A model generated the notes under the pieces. It searched no databases. It was given only the letters and a program-made list of their open reading frames with translations, and was not told the DNA's origin. Source: Streptomyces sp. NBC_01341 (GTDB taxonomy: Bacteria > Actinomycetota > Actinomycetes > Streptomycetales > Streptomycetaceae). From it: 64,000 bases of DNA. The stretch lies in the NCBI RefSeq assembly GCF_035946055.1, contig NZ_CP108364.1, positions 3,038,001 to 3,102,000 of the forward strand. The letters are read 5' to 3'. The position numbers were made by a program, and so were the translations under genes. Below are positions 20,491 through 28,364 of this stretch, in pieces; position 1 is the stretch's first letter, and each line of letters opens with the position of its first letter.

Positions 20491-20952
20491 TCAGGCGTCC
20501 CGGAGTGCCTGGATGTCCAGCTTCCGCATCCCCATCATGGCCTTCATAGCCCTTTGCGCCCGGGCCCGGTCGGGGCCGCTGAGCAGTTCCGGCAGCTCGC
20601 GCGGCACGATCTGCCAGGACAGCCCGTACTTGTCCTTCAGCCATCCGCACCGGCTCTCCTCACCGGCTTCGGTGAACTTCGCCCACAGCCGGTCGACCTC
20701 CTCCTGGTCCGCGCAGTCCACGCTCAGGGAGACGGCCTCGTCGAAGGTGAACTGCGGGCCGCCGTTGAGGCCCAGGTACTCCTGGCCGGCGAGCACGAAG
20801 TCGACGGTCAGCACCGATCCGGCCGACTCCGTCCCCTCGGGCCAGCGGGTGACGTTCTCGATGCGGGAATCACCGCCGAATACCGAGACGTAGAAGGCGG
20901 CCGCTTCCTCCGCCTGGTCGTCGAACCACAGACAGGGCCTGATCTTCTGCAT
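20491..20952 (-). CDS. VOC-superfamily (PhnB / glyoxalase-like) protein
   Basis: 153 residues: MQKIRPCLWFDDQAEEAAAFYVSVF opening, central VLTVDFVLAGQEYLGLNGG, and end with the PhnB-type SWQIVPRELPELL. A vicinal-oxygen-chelate fold of the PhnB/3-demethylubiquinone-methyltransferase-like subgroup, with no assigned reaction. Genes of this type are frequent neighbours of ECF sigma factors with YCII/DGPF partners, and the remnant of such a pair lies just upstream at 21.0-21.25 kb. Confidence 0.85.
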   Translation of the reverse strand: MQKIRPCLWFDDQAEEAAAFYVSVFGGDSRIENVTRWPEGTESAGSVLTVDFVLAGQEYLGLNGGPQFTFDEAVSLSVDCADQEEVDRLWAKFTEAGEESRCGWLKDKYGLSWQIVPRELPELLSGPDRARAQRAMKAMMGMRKLDIQALRDA

Positions 20953-21024
20953 GGTCTGTCTCCTCCACTCGCCGCGCCGCTTCTCGGGACGTCGTGCAAG
21001 GTAGACCGCCGCGGGGCACGGAAC

Positions 21025-21250
21025 TCATCGGGACACGCGCTCGGCACGTGCGAGCAGCAGTTCCCGCTCCCGCGCGTCACGCGACAGTTCGGACGCCCGT
21101 ACGAACGCGACTCGTGCCTCCTCCGCCCGCCCCAGCCGGGGTGAGACCCGCGGTGTCCAGCAGGACACCGGCCTTGGTCATCTCCTCGATCAGCGCCCCC
21201 GAGCGGGGCCGTTCCCCGCCTCTCGCCCATGCGTCGAACGGGGATGGCCG
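21025..21250 (-). pseudogene. Fused remnant of a YCII/DGPF-domain gene and an ECF sigma factor gene
   Basis: Reading leftwards, one frame gives PFDAWARGG then ALIEEMTKAGVLLDTAGLTP, which resembles the YCII/DGPF-protein core (ELVKAGVLLAGEGL-type). At about 21140 the frame shifts and a second frame gives AEEARVAFVRASELSRDARE followed by RELLLARAERVSR and a stop at 21025, the characteristic last helices of ECF sigma factors with a C-terminal TPR-like extension. A deletion seems to have removed the YCII C-terminus and nearly the whole sigma gene. Boundaries are approximate. Confidence 0.55.
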
Positions 21251-21319
21251 GGATCGACACGTCCGGGAGGAATTCTTCAGGAGTCTTTTCCGGGCGGCAT
21301 CCGGTCCCCCGCCGCCGGC

Positions 21320-21589
21320 TCAGCCGTTCGCCGGGCCGAGGGACTCGAAGCGCCACCGGTGGACCGGGCGGGTGATCAGCCCGGCGTCCGGCTCCGGGAG
21401 CTCCGGGAGCTCGTCGTCGTATCCGGCGTCCCACCAGGTCAGTACGAGCACCCGGTCCTGCGGGGCGCGCAGCAGTTCGCTGCGCAGCGGCTTCCGGGAC
21501 AGCTCGGTTGCCCTCGCCCCGGCCCACTCCAGCAGCTCCGCGCCCCGGCCCTCCGTCGCGCGGGCCTCCCACATCAGGGCGACGGTCAT
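21320..21589 (-). CDS. Small conserved protein downstream of tsaD, possible ABM-type dimeric barrel
   Basis: 89 residues from ATG 21589, overlapping the tsaD stop by four bases (ATGA), so translationally coupled. The sequence [22 protein letters not shown] resembles the start of antibiotic-biosynthesis-monooxygenase-like barrels (strand, then a helix), followed by LVLTWWD. No function assigned. The last gene of the tsaB-rimI-tsaD operon. Confidence 0.8.
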   Translation of the reverse strand: MTVALMWEARATEGRGAELLEWAGARATELSRKPLRSELLRAPQDRVLVLTWWDAGYDDELPELPEPDAGLITRPVHRWRFESLGPANG

Positions 21590-22686
21590 GAGTAGAGGTT
21601 GTCCTTGCTGATCTCGTGGACGTGGTCGTGGTCGTGGCTGTGCGCCCCCGGCACGTGGGTCTCGGTGACCGGCAGCGAGGAGTCCGCGGACAGCTCCCAG
21701 TCCGAGGCCGGGCGGTTGCGGGCGACCATCTCCGCGCCGAGCGCGGCGACCATGGCGCCGTTGTCGGTGCACAGGCCGGGCCTGGGGACCCGCAGCCGGA
21801 TCCCCGCCTTCTCGCACCGTTCCTCGGCGAGCGCCCGGAGCCGCGAGTTGGCCGCGACGCCGCCGCCGATCATCAGGTGGTCGACTCCCTCGTCCTTGCA
21901 GGCGCGGACGGCCTTGCGGGTGAGGACGTCGACGACGGCCTCCTGGAAGGAAGCGGCGACGTCACGTACGGGCACGTCCTCGCCCGCCGCGCGCTTCGCC
22001 TCGATCCAGCGCGCCACCGACGTCTTGAGCCCGGAGAAGGAGAAGTCGTACGCGGGATCGCGGGAGCCGCTCAGTCCGCGCGGGAAGGCGATCGCCCTGG
22101 GGTCGCCCTCCCGGGCCAGCCGGTCGATGACCGGGCCGCCGGGGAAGCCGAGGTCGAGCACCCGGGCGATCTTGTCGAAGGCCTCGCCGGCCGCGTCGTC
22201 GATGGTCGCGCCGAGCGGCCGTACGTCGTTGGTGATGTCCGGGGCCAGCAGCAGCGACGAGTGCCCCCCGCTGACCAGCAGGGCCATCGTGGGCTCGGGC
22301 AGCGGGCCGTGCTCCAGCTGGTCGACGCAGATGTGCGAGGCGAGGTGGTTCACCCCGTACAGCGGCTTGTTCAGGGCGTACGCGTATGCCTTGGCGGCCG
22401 ACACGCCGACGAGCAGGGCACCGGCGAGCCCGGGCCCGGCCGTGACCGCGATGCCGTCGAGGTCGCGGGCGCTGATCCCGGCGTCCCGCAGGGCGCGCTC
22501 GATGGTGGGGACCATCGACTCCAGGTGGGCGCGGGACGCGATCTCCGGGACGACGCCGCCGAAGCGCGCGTGGGTGTCGACGCTGGACGCGACGGCGTCG
22601 GCGAGGAGTGTGGTCCCGCGCACGATGCCCACGCCGGTCTCGTCGCAGGAGGTCTCGATGCCGAGTACGAGCGGTTCGTCAGCCAT
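21586..22686 (-). CDS. tsaD: tRNA N6-adenosine threonylcarbamoyltransferase TsaD
   Basis: 366 residues. ASKHA-fold enzyme with the iron-binding HLASH near residue 109, the Kae1 signature and C-terminal [12 protein letters not shown]. With TsaB and TsaE it transfers threonylcarbamoyl to A37 of ANN-decoding tRNAs (t6A). The last 25 residues form a His/Asp-rich tail (SHDHDHVHE) not needed for the fold. Its ATG overlaps the rimI stop (TGATG). TsaB is two genes upstream and TsaE is about 1.1 kb further along. Confidence 0.97.
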   Translation of the reverse strand: MADEPLVLGIETSCDETGVGIVRGTTLLADAVASSVDTHARFGGVVPEIASRAHLESMVPTIERALRDAGISARDLDGIAVTAGPGLAGALLVGVSAAKAYAYALNKPLYGVNHLASHICVDQLEHGPLPEPTMALLVSGGHSSLLLAPDITNDVRPLGATIDDAAGEAFDKIARVLDLGFPGGPVIDRLAREGDPRAIAFPRGLSGSRDPAYDFSFSGLKTSVARWIEAKRAAGEDVPVRDVAASFQEAVVDVLTRKAVRACKDEGVDHLMIGGGVAANSRLRALAEERCEKAGIRLRVPRPGLCTDNGAMVAALGAEMVARNRPASDWELSADSSLPVTETHVPGAHSHDHDHVHEISKDNLYS

Positions 22687-23174
22687 CAGTCTGTCTCAGT
22701 TCCTTGTACGGTCAGGCGCATGACGAGTGCGTCGATGTTGCCCGGCTGGTAGTAGCCGCGGCGGAAGCCGATGGGTTCGAAGCCGAAGCGTTCGTAGAGC
22801 TTCTGCGCGCGGGTGTTGTCGACGCGGACCTCCAGGAGCACCGCCGTGCATTCGAAGGCGGTGGCGTGCCGGAGAAGGTCGGTCAGGAGTTCGGACCCGA
22901 GGCCGCCGCCCCACTGGGTGCGGCTCACGGCGATGGTCTGGACGTCGGCGAGGTCACCGGCCGACGCGAGGCCGGCGTAGCCGACGATCCGGCCGTCGGG
23001 GTCCTCGGCGACGACGTAGCGGTGGGTGGCGCGGGGCCCGCGGGCCCGGGCGAGCTCCGACCAGAACATGCCGGCCGACCAGGCGTCGTCGGGGAACAGC
23101 TCGTGCTCCAGCTCCAGGACGGGAGCGATGTCCCACCACCGCATCTCCCGGAGCACAGCGGTCGCGGTGGTCAC
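22686..23174 (-). CDS. rimI: GNAT acetyltransferase, RimI-type ribosomal protein S18 alanine N-acetyltransferase
   Basis: 162 residues from GTG 23174, which overlaps the tsaB stop by four bases. GNAT fold: [23 protein letters not shown] opening, acetyl-CoA loop [13 protein letters not shown] and [17 protein letters not shown]. Location between tsaB and tsaD is the standard context for RimI, which acetylates the N-terminus of S18. Confidence 0.93.
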   Translation of the reverse strand: MTTATAVLREMRWWDIAPVLELEHELFPDDAWSAGMFWSELARARGPRATHRYVVAEDPDGRIVGYAGLASAGDLADVQTIAVSRTQWGGGLGSELLTDLLRHATAFECTAVLLEVRVDNTRAQKLYERFGFEPIGFRRGYYQPGNIDALVMRLTVQGTETD

Positions 23175-23824
23175 TTCGGGGTGACCACCTTGTAGTTCTT
23201 CGGGACCTGCGCGTCGGGCCTGCGGAGGTAGAGCGGCTGCGGCGGGAGCAGCCCCGTACCGGCGGCCAGGCGTTCGGCGGCGAGGGAGGCGAGCGCGCCG
23301 GCGGAGACGTGCTCGGGGCCGCGGGCGTCCGGGAACGCCTCGGGGTAGAGCAGCGCACCGGCGCCGGCCACGGGCAGGCCCGCGAGGGACTCGGCGATGT
23401 CGGCGGGGCGGTCGACCCCGGGCTCGCCCACCCGCGTGCGGACGTCGTCGTAGCGCGCCCAGTAGACCTCCTTGCGCCGCGCGTCGGTGGCGACGGCGAA
23501 GGGGCCGTCGAGTCCGGAGGCGTGGGCGAGGGCGTCGAGCGTGCACACTCCGTGCACCGGGAGCGAGAGCGCGGACCCGAACGTCGCGGCGGTCACCAGC
23601 CCGACGCGCAGCCCGGTGTAGGGGCCGGGTCCGACGCCGACGGCGATGTCGGTGACGTCGTCGAGGGTCACCCCGGCCTCGGAGAGGACCCGGTGGACGG
23701 CGGGGAGCAGGAGTTCCCCGTGCCTCCGGGCGTCGACCTGGCCGGTCTCGGCGACGACGGAGGACCCGTCGTGGAGGGCGACGGTGACGGCGGGGGTGGC
23801 GGTATCCATGGCGAGCAGCAGCAC
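23171..23824 (-). CDS. tsaB: tRNA threonylcarbamoyladenosine biosynthesis protein TsaB
   Basis: 217 residues from GTG 23824. N-terminal ASKHA segment LLLAMDTATPAVTVAL and GVGPGPYTGLRVG are intact; the C-terminal metal site is degenerate, as in all TsaB. It is the partner of TsaD in t6A synthesis. TAGGCT lies six bases before the GTG with no ribosome site, so the operon may begin with a leaderless message. Confidence 0.96.
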   Translation of the reverse strand: MLLLAMDTATPAVTVALHDGSSVVAETGQVDARRHGELLLPAVHRVLSEAGVTLDDVTDIAVGVGPGPYTGLRVGLVTAATFGSALSLPVHGVCTLDALAHASGLDGPFAVATDARRKEVYWARYDDVRTRVGEPGVDRPADIAESLAGLPVAGAGALLYPEAFPDARGPEHVSAGALASLAAERLAAGTGLLPPQPLYLRRPDAQVPKNYKVVTPK

Positions 23825-23979
23825 ACAAACAGCCTACGGCTCCGCCGACGCGGCCACGGCAGCCCGTTCGGCGTCCCGGTCCGCCCCTCCGCTGCTGGTA
23901 GCGTCGCCCGGGGATACTTGAGTACGACGTAAACGCTTGTACGACATGCGACGAACGGCATCCGAAAGGGGACCTCAGG

Positions 23980-24537
23980 GTGGCAAGGAGCAGCTCGGGA
24001 ATCGTGGCCGGGCTCACCGCCGCGGCGGTGGCCGCGGTCTGTTTCCTCGCCTACCAGGCGTCGGCGAACGCGCCCGACTCGGTCGTCGCCCCCTCGGCCC
24101 AGGCCTCCGGGCCTGCCGCGCAGCCCTCCCAGAAGCCCGACGTTCCGAAGCAGCCGCTGGCCGTCCCCGAGGACTCCGACACCGGCGCGCGCGTGGTGTA
24201 CGCGCTGAAGGACCGCCGGGTGTGGATCGTCGGCGACCGGGAGAAGCCGCTGCGGACCTTCGCCGTCATGCCGAGTGCCGTGAACCCGCTGCCCGGCGTG
24301 TACCGGGTGACCTCGCGCTCCGGGAGCATCAAGGGCTCGGACGGCGTCATGATCGAGCACGTCGTGCGCTTCGCGAACGTGGACGACGTGTCCATCGGCT
24401 TCAGCGCCGCTCAGGACAACTCGATGAGGAGCCCCGACCCCGGCATCAGAACGGGCGGGGTGCGCATGAAGCGCCCCGACGGGAACGCGGTGTGGACGTT
24501 CGCCACGGTCGGCGCGAAGGTCGTCGTCGTCCCGTAG
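23980..24537 (+). CDS. Membrane-anchored L,D-transpeptidase-fold protein lacking the catalytic cysteine
   Basis: 185 residues from GTG 23980. It has an N-terminal membrane span (about 7-28), a Pro/Ala/Ser-rich linker to about 65, then a YkuD-like domain (70-185): RVVYALKDRRVWIVG strands, LPGVYRV in place of TPTGxYxV, and RTGGVRM (157-163) in the position of SHGCIRM. Gly160 replaces the nucleophilic Cys and the preceding His is absent. Cross-linking activity is therefore unlikely; a binding or structural role at the wall is inference. It is divergent from tsaB. Confidence 0.78.
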   Translation: MARSSSGIVAGLTAAAVAAVCFLAYQASANAPDSVVAPSAQASGPAAQPSQKPDVPKQPLAVPEDSDTGARVVYALKDRRVWIVGDREKPLRTFAVMPSAVNPLPGVYRVTSRSGSIKGSDGVMIEHVVRFANVDDVSIGFSAAQDNSMRSPDPGIRTGGVRMKRPDGNAVWTFATVGAKVVVVP

Positions 24538-24575
24538 CCCGTCGGTCCGCTCCGGTCCTTCGCCGCGTCGCGCAC

Positions 24576-24752
24576 CTACGCCGCGTCGCGGTCCTCGCCC
24601 GGCCGCGCCGGCTCCTCGTCCTCGCGCGGCGGGGTGGACACCGCCGTCGCGGCGGCGCAGGAGGCGAGCAGGTCCTTCATCGACACCGCGGAGGGTGACG
24701 GCGGCTCCGCCTGCGGCGACTGCGGCTGCACTTCACGCTCGGGTGCCGGCAT
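24576..24752 (-). CDS. Small hypothetical protein, 58 residues
   Basis: MPAPEREVQPQSPQAEPPSP opening, a short amphipathic centre (SMKDLLASCAAATAV, about 24-38) and an acidic Pro-rich end. GAGGAGG lies six to seven bases before ATG 24752. Low complexity at both ends and high GC3 fit a real streptomycete small gene. No function can be assigned. A perfect 16-bp palindrome lies 33 bases upstream of its start. Confidence 0.65.
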   Translation of the reverse strand: MPAPEREVQPQSPQAEPPSPSAVSMKDLLASCAAATAVSTPPREDEEPARPGEDRDAA

Positions 24753-24784
24753 GGATGCCTCCTCGGGCCTCGGTGAGAGACGTG

Positions 24785-24800
24785 GTTAGGTAGACCTAAC
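24785..24800. promoter_or_regulatory. 16-bp palindrome, candidate operator (iron-box-like half sites)
   Basis: GTTAGGT and ACCTAAC around AG, upstream of the 58-residue gene. The half sites TTAGGT/ACCTAA are those of DtxR/IdeR/DmdR iron boxes, but those have a 7-base spacer and this has two, so a standard iron box is not claimed. Confidence 0.45.
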
Positions 24801-24920
24801 TCATCCCTGTACCCCATGTGACCACGCCGGGGCTCCCCCGCGCAACATTTTACCGACGCCTTGTCGGAAAGCATCTCCGCGCCGGTCGGTGGATTCACCC
24901 GCGAGCCGCCGCGGACGCCC

Positions 24921-25454
24921 TCAGCGCGCCACCAGTTCCGCGTGCAGCCCCGCCCAGCGCGCCCCGATCCCGACCAGGGTCACCGTGCGGCGCTCGTCGT
25001 CCGTGTCGCCGACCGCGCGGTCGATCACCACGCGCAGCCGGTCCTCGGAGAGGTCCTCGACCTTGCCGTCGCCCCATTCCACGACGATGACCGACTCGGG
25101 CAGCGACACGTCGAGGTCCAGGTCCTCCATCTCGTCGAGACCGCCGCCCAGCCGGTACGCGTCGACGTGCACCAGCGCGGGTCCGTCGCCCAGCGGCGGA
25201 TGGACCCGGGCGATCACGAAGGTCGGCGAGGTGACGGCACCGCGCACACCGAGACCCTCGCCGAGACCACGGGTCAGGGTGGTCTTGCCCGCACCGAGCT
25301 CGCCGGTGAGCATCACCAGGTCGCCCGGGGCCAGCACACCGGCGATCCGGCGGCCGAGATCCTTCATCTCTTCGGGGGACTCGACGGCGAGAGCCAGGGT
25401 GACGGTGCCCGGTGCGGCGGTGCCGGTGCCCGGGCCGTTGTGCGCTGCTTCCAT
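24921..25454 (-). CDS. tsaE: tRNA threonylcarbamoyladenosine biosynthesis ATPase TsaE
   Basis: 177 residues. P-loop GELGAGKTT (Walker A near 51-59), TSPTF switch and VHVDAYRL, then VVEWGDG. The ATPase of the t6A complex with TsaB and TsaD. Its start overlaps no other gene; TAACGT lies eight bases before ATG 25454, suggesting its own, possibly leaderless, transcript in addition to read-through from the upstream hydrolase gene (gap 19 bases). Confidence 0.95.
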   Translation of the reverse strand: MEAAHNGPGTGTAAPGTVTLALAVESPEEMKDLGRRIAGVLAPGDLVMLTGELGAGKTTLTRGLGEGLGVRGAVTSPTFVIARVHPPLGDGPALVHVDAYRLGGGLDEMEDLDLDVSLPESVIVVEWGDGKVEDLSEDRLRVVIDRAVGDTDDERRTVTLVGIGARWAGLHAELVAR

Positions 25455-25473
25455 GCCGACCCACGTTAGAGGA

Positions 25474-26682
25474 TCAGCGCGCCTCGGCCGGAACCGCTCC
25501 GATCCGTACCAGCAGGTCCGCGAGCCGGTCGGTGACCGTCTCCGGGTGCTCCAGCATGACCAGGTGACCGGCGTCCGGCACGATGACCAGCTCCGCGTCC
25601 GGCAGCTGGTCGGCGATGGCCTCGCTGTGCGAACTGGGCGTGACCAGGTCCTTGTCGCCGGCCAGGATCAGGACCGGGAGACTGCTGAACGCCGGCAGCG
25701 CACCGCTCTTGTCGTGCTCGGTGAACGCCGGGTAGAACTCGGCGACCACATCGATCGGGGTGGACTCGATGAGCCGCTCCGCGAACCGCGCGACGGCCGG
25801 GTCCACGTCCCGCGACCCGAACGAATAGCGCTTGATCAGCCCCGCGAACAGATCGGCGGTGGCCCGCCTGCCGCGCTCCACCAGCTCCGCCTGGGAGCCG
25901 AGCGCCTTCAGCACGCCGGGCAGCACCCGGCGCACCGCGTTGACGCCCGCCACCGGCAGGCCGAAGTTCACCTCGCCCAGCTTGCCGCTCGACGTACCGA
26001 CGAAGGCCACGGCGGCCACCCGGTCGCGGATCAGCTCGGGGTACCGGTCTGCGAGCGCCATTATCGTCATGCCGCCCATCGAGTGCCCGACCAGCACCAG
26101 CGGGCCCTCGGGCGCCGCAGCGTCGATGACCGCCTTGAGATCACGGCCGAGCTGGTCGATCCCCACCGGCACGCCCTCGGTCTGTGCCCGGCCTCGCTCG
26201 GAGCGGCCGTGGCTGCGCTGGTCCCAGTGGACGGTGCGGACCAGCCCGCGCAGCGCCGCCCGCTGGAAGTGCCAGGAGTCCTGGCCCAGGCAGTAGCCGT
26301 GGCTGAAGACGACGGTGACGGCCGCGGGGTCCTTGCGGCCGAAGAGCCTGCGCCGGCGCGATCCGGAGCCCGCGGGGGCACTCGCCCGGCTCGTGCCGCT
26401 GTCCGCCTCGGTCTCGTCGACCTCGTAGTACAGCTCGGTGCCGTCGTCGGCGACGGCACGGCCGGGCAGCCCGCGCAGGGACCCGTACGGGCCGGAGGCG
26501 TCCAGCGCGAGGCGGGCCTTCTTGCGCATGCCCCGGCCCACCGTGAGCCGCTCGACGGCGACGCCCGCGGCCGCACCCGCGGCGATGACGCCTATCGCCG
26601 CCCCGGCGACGCCCGCCCGGCGCCAGCCGGCCGCCGCGGCGGCCGCGGTCGCCATGACGTCCTCGGCGCTGGTCTCGCTCAC
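25474..26682 (-). CDS. Alpha/beta hydrolase with N-terminal membrane segment
   Basis: 402 residues. A Gly/Ala-rich hydrophobic stretch (about 23-43) is a likely membrane anchor or signal. The alpha/beta-hydrolase core runs from about 65 to 400, with oxyanion-region HGY (129-131), nucleophile elbow GHSMGG (Ser201), acid in LAGDKDLVTP and base in DAGHLVM. A charged insertion (about 90-118) is not part of the core fold. Position between alr and tsaE is conserved in streptomycetes. The substrate is unknown. Confidence 0.9.
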   Translation of the reverse strand: MSETSAEDVMATAAAAAAGWRRAGVAGAAIGVIAAGAAAGVAVERLTVGRGMRKKARLALDASGPYGSLRGLPGRAVADDGTELYYEVDETEADSGTSRASAPAGSGSRRRRLFGRKDPAAVTVVFSHGYCLGQDSWHFQRAALRGLVRTVHWDQRSHGRSERGRAQTEGVPVGIDQLGRDLKAVIDAAAPEGPLVLVGHSMGGMTIMALADRYPELIRDRVAAVAFVGTSSGKLGEVNFGLPVAGVNAVRRVLPGVLKALGSQAELVERGRRATADLFAGLIKRYSFGSRDVDPAVARFAERLIESTPIDVVAEFYPAFTEHDKSGALPAFSSLPVLILAGDKDLVTPSSHSEAIADQLPDAELVIVPDAGHLVMLEHPETVTDRLADLLVRIGAVPAEAR

Positions 26683-26724
26683 CGTGCCGTGCTCCTTCGT
26701 CGTTGTCGTCGCCGGGCCGGGATA

Positions 26725-27879
26725 TCAGCCCCGGCCGGAGTCCTCGTGGAGGTGGACGCGGGGGACGCGGGCACCGATGCGCGTGACGATCTCGTACGCG
26801 ATGGTGTCGGCCGCGACCGCCCAGTCCTCGGCGCTCGGCTCGCCCCGGTCCCCCGGCCCGAACAGCACCGCTTCCGCGCCCGCTTCGAGGCTGTCGCCCT
26901 CCAGGTCGACCACGAACTGGTCCATGGCGACGCGGCCGGCGATCCTGCGGACGGCGCCCCCGACGAGCACGGGCCCCCGGCCGGAGGCGTGACGCGGGAC
27001 GCCGTCCGCGTAACCGACGGGCACCAGGGCGAGGGTCGTCTCGGCGGAGGTCGTGTAGTGGTGCCCGTAGCTGATGCCGTGCCCCGGCGGCACCTGCTTG
27101 ACCAGGGCGACGGACGCGGCGAGCGTCATCACGGGACGCAGCCCGAAGTCGGCCGACGTGCCCAGCTCGGGGCTGGGCGAGATGCCGTACATCGCGATCC
27201 CGGTGCGCACGAGGTCGAAGTGCGACTCGGGCACCGTGAGCGTCGCCGGGGAGTTGGCGATGTGCCGCACCTCGGGCGCCACACCCTCCTTCTCCGCGTA
27301 CGCCACCATGTCGCGGAAGACGTTCAGCTGCGCGGCGATCGAGGGGTGCCCGGGCTCGTCGGCGCAGGCGAAGTGCGACCACAGGCCGGTGACGCGCAAA
27401 ATGCCCGCGGTCTCGGCGGCGCGGGCGGCGGAGACGAGCTCCGGCCAGTCGGCGGGCTGGCAGCCGTTGCGTCCCAGGCCCGTGTCGGCCTTGAGCTGGA
27501 TCCGGGCCGGGATCCCCGCCGCGGTGGCCGCGGCGACGACCTCGTCGAGCGCCCACATACCGCTCACGGAGACGTCGATGCCGGCCTCGACCGCCTCGCG
27601 CCACGGGCCGCCCGGTGTCCACAGCCAGCACATCACCCGTCCGCCGATCCCGGCGGCCCGCAGCGCGAGGGCTTCCTGAGGGGTGGCGGTTCCGAGCCAT
27701 GCGGCGCCCGCCTCCTGCGCCGCCCTGGCGCAGGGCACGGCCCCGTGACCGTAGGCGTCGGACTTCACCACGGCCATGAGCTGCGCGCCGGACGCCCGCG
27801 CGCGCAGTTCGCGCACGTTGGCGCGCAGTGCGGCGAGGTCGATCTCGGCACGGGCTCTCAGGGTCGCTGTCTCGTTCAT
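26725..27879 (-). CDS. alr: Alanine racemase
   Basis: 384 residues from ATG 27879; the frame extends upstream but similarity begins at MNETATLRARAEIDL. The PLP lysine is in VVKSDAYGHGA (near 36-46) and the second catalytic base, Tyr, is in GISYGHHY of the C-terminal domain. It interconverts L- and D-alanine for peptidoglycan precursors. The next downstream gene is the hydrolase, 42 bases away. Confidence 0.96.
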   Translation of the reverse strand: MNETATLRARAEIDLAALRANVRELRARASGAQLMAVVKSDAYGHGAVPCARAAQEAGAAWLGTATPQEALALRAAGIGGRVMCWLWTPGGPWREAVEAGIDVSVSGMWALDEVVAAATAAGIPARIQLKADTGLGRNGCQPADWPELVSAARAAETAGILRVTGLWSHFACADEPGHPSIAAQLNVFRDMVAYAEKEGVAPEVRHIANSPATLTVPESHFDLVRTGIAMYGISPSPELGTSADFGLRPVMTLAASVALVKQVPPGHGISYGHHYTTSAETTLALVPVGYADGVPRHASGRGPVLVGGAVRRIAGRVAMDQFVVDLEGDSLEAGAEAVLFGPGDRGEPSAEDWAVAADTIAYEIVTRIGARVPRVHLHEDSGRG

Positions 27880-27940
27880 CGCGCCCAGTCTCTCAGAGCC
27901 GTACGCCTGTGCCCTCGACCTCCCGTGCCCGGTGAGGCGG

Positions 27941-28315
27941 TCACCGGTGCCCGAGGGCGTGGTCCAGATGGTCGACGAGGACCGGGACATGGCTGGTGGG
28001 AACGTCCTTCACCGCCGTCACGAAGGTGACCGGGACGTCCCCTCGCAGCAGGCCGAGCAGCTCGTCGACGGCCTCGGCGTGGGCCGGATCGCCGAGTTCG
28101 GTGCGGTAGCGGTCCACGAAGTCGTCGTAGCGGTCCCGGTTGTCGTGGAACCAGGTGCGGAGTTCCCGGGAGGGCGTCGCGTCCTTGGCCCACACGTCGA
28201 CGGCGGCGTGCTCCTTGGAGACACCGCGCGGCCACAGCCGGTCGACGAGCACCCGGGTGCCGTCGTCGTCCTCAGGCGGGTCGTACACCCTGCGTACGCG
28301 TACGGCACTGCCCAC
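27941..28315 (-). CDS. DUF488 family protein
   Basis: 124 residues from GTG 28315. Family features: RVYDPPEDDDGTRVLVDRLWPRG at the start and the WFHDN and YRTEL segments. DUF488 proteins are widespread and uncharacterised, sometimes annotated as uroporphyrin-III methyltransferase-like without support. It is a short gene between alr and the NAD(P)HX repair gene, same strand. Confidence 0.9.
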   Translation of the reverse strand: MGSAVRVRRVYDPPEDDDGTRVLVDRLWPRGVSKEHAAVDVWAKDATPSRELRTWFHDNRDRYDDFVDRYRTELGDPAHAEAVDELLGLLRGDVPVTFVTAVKDVPTSHVPVLVDHLDHALGHR

Positions 28316-28364
28316 GGCCGATCACCGTCCCTTTCCGTCGTCCCCGGTCCCGGACAAGCCTGGA

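Noticed and set aside
24785..24800. Canonical DtxR/IdeR iron box
   Set aside because: Half sites match but the spacer is two bases and not seven; kept only as an unassigned palindrome.
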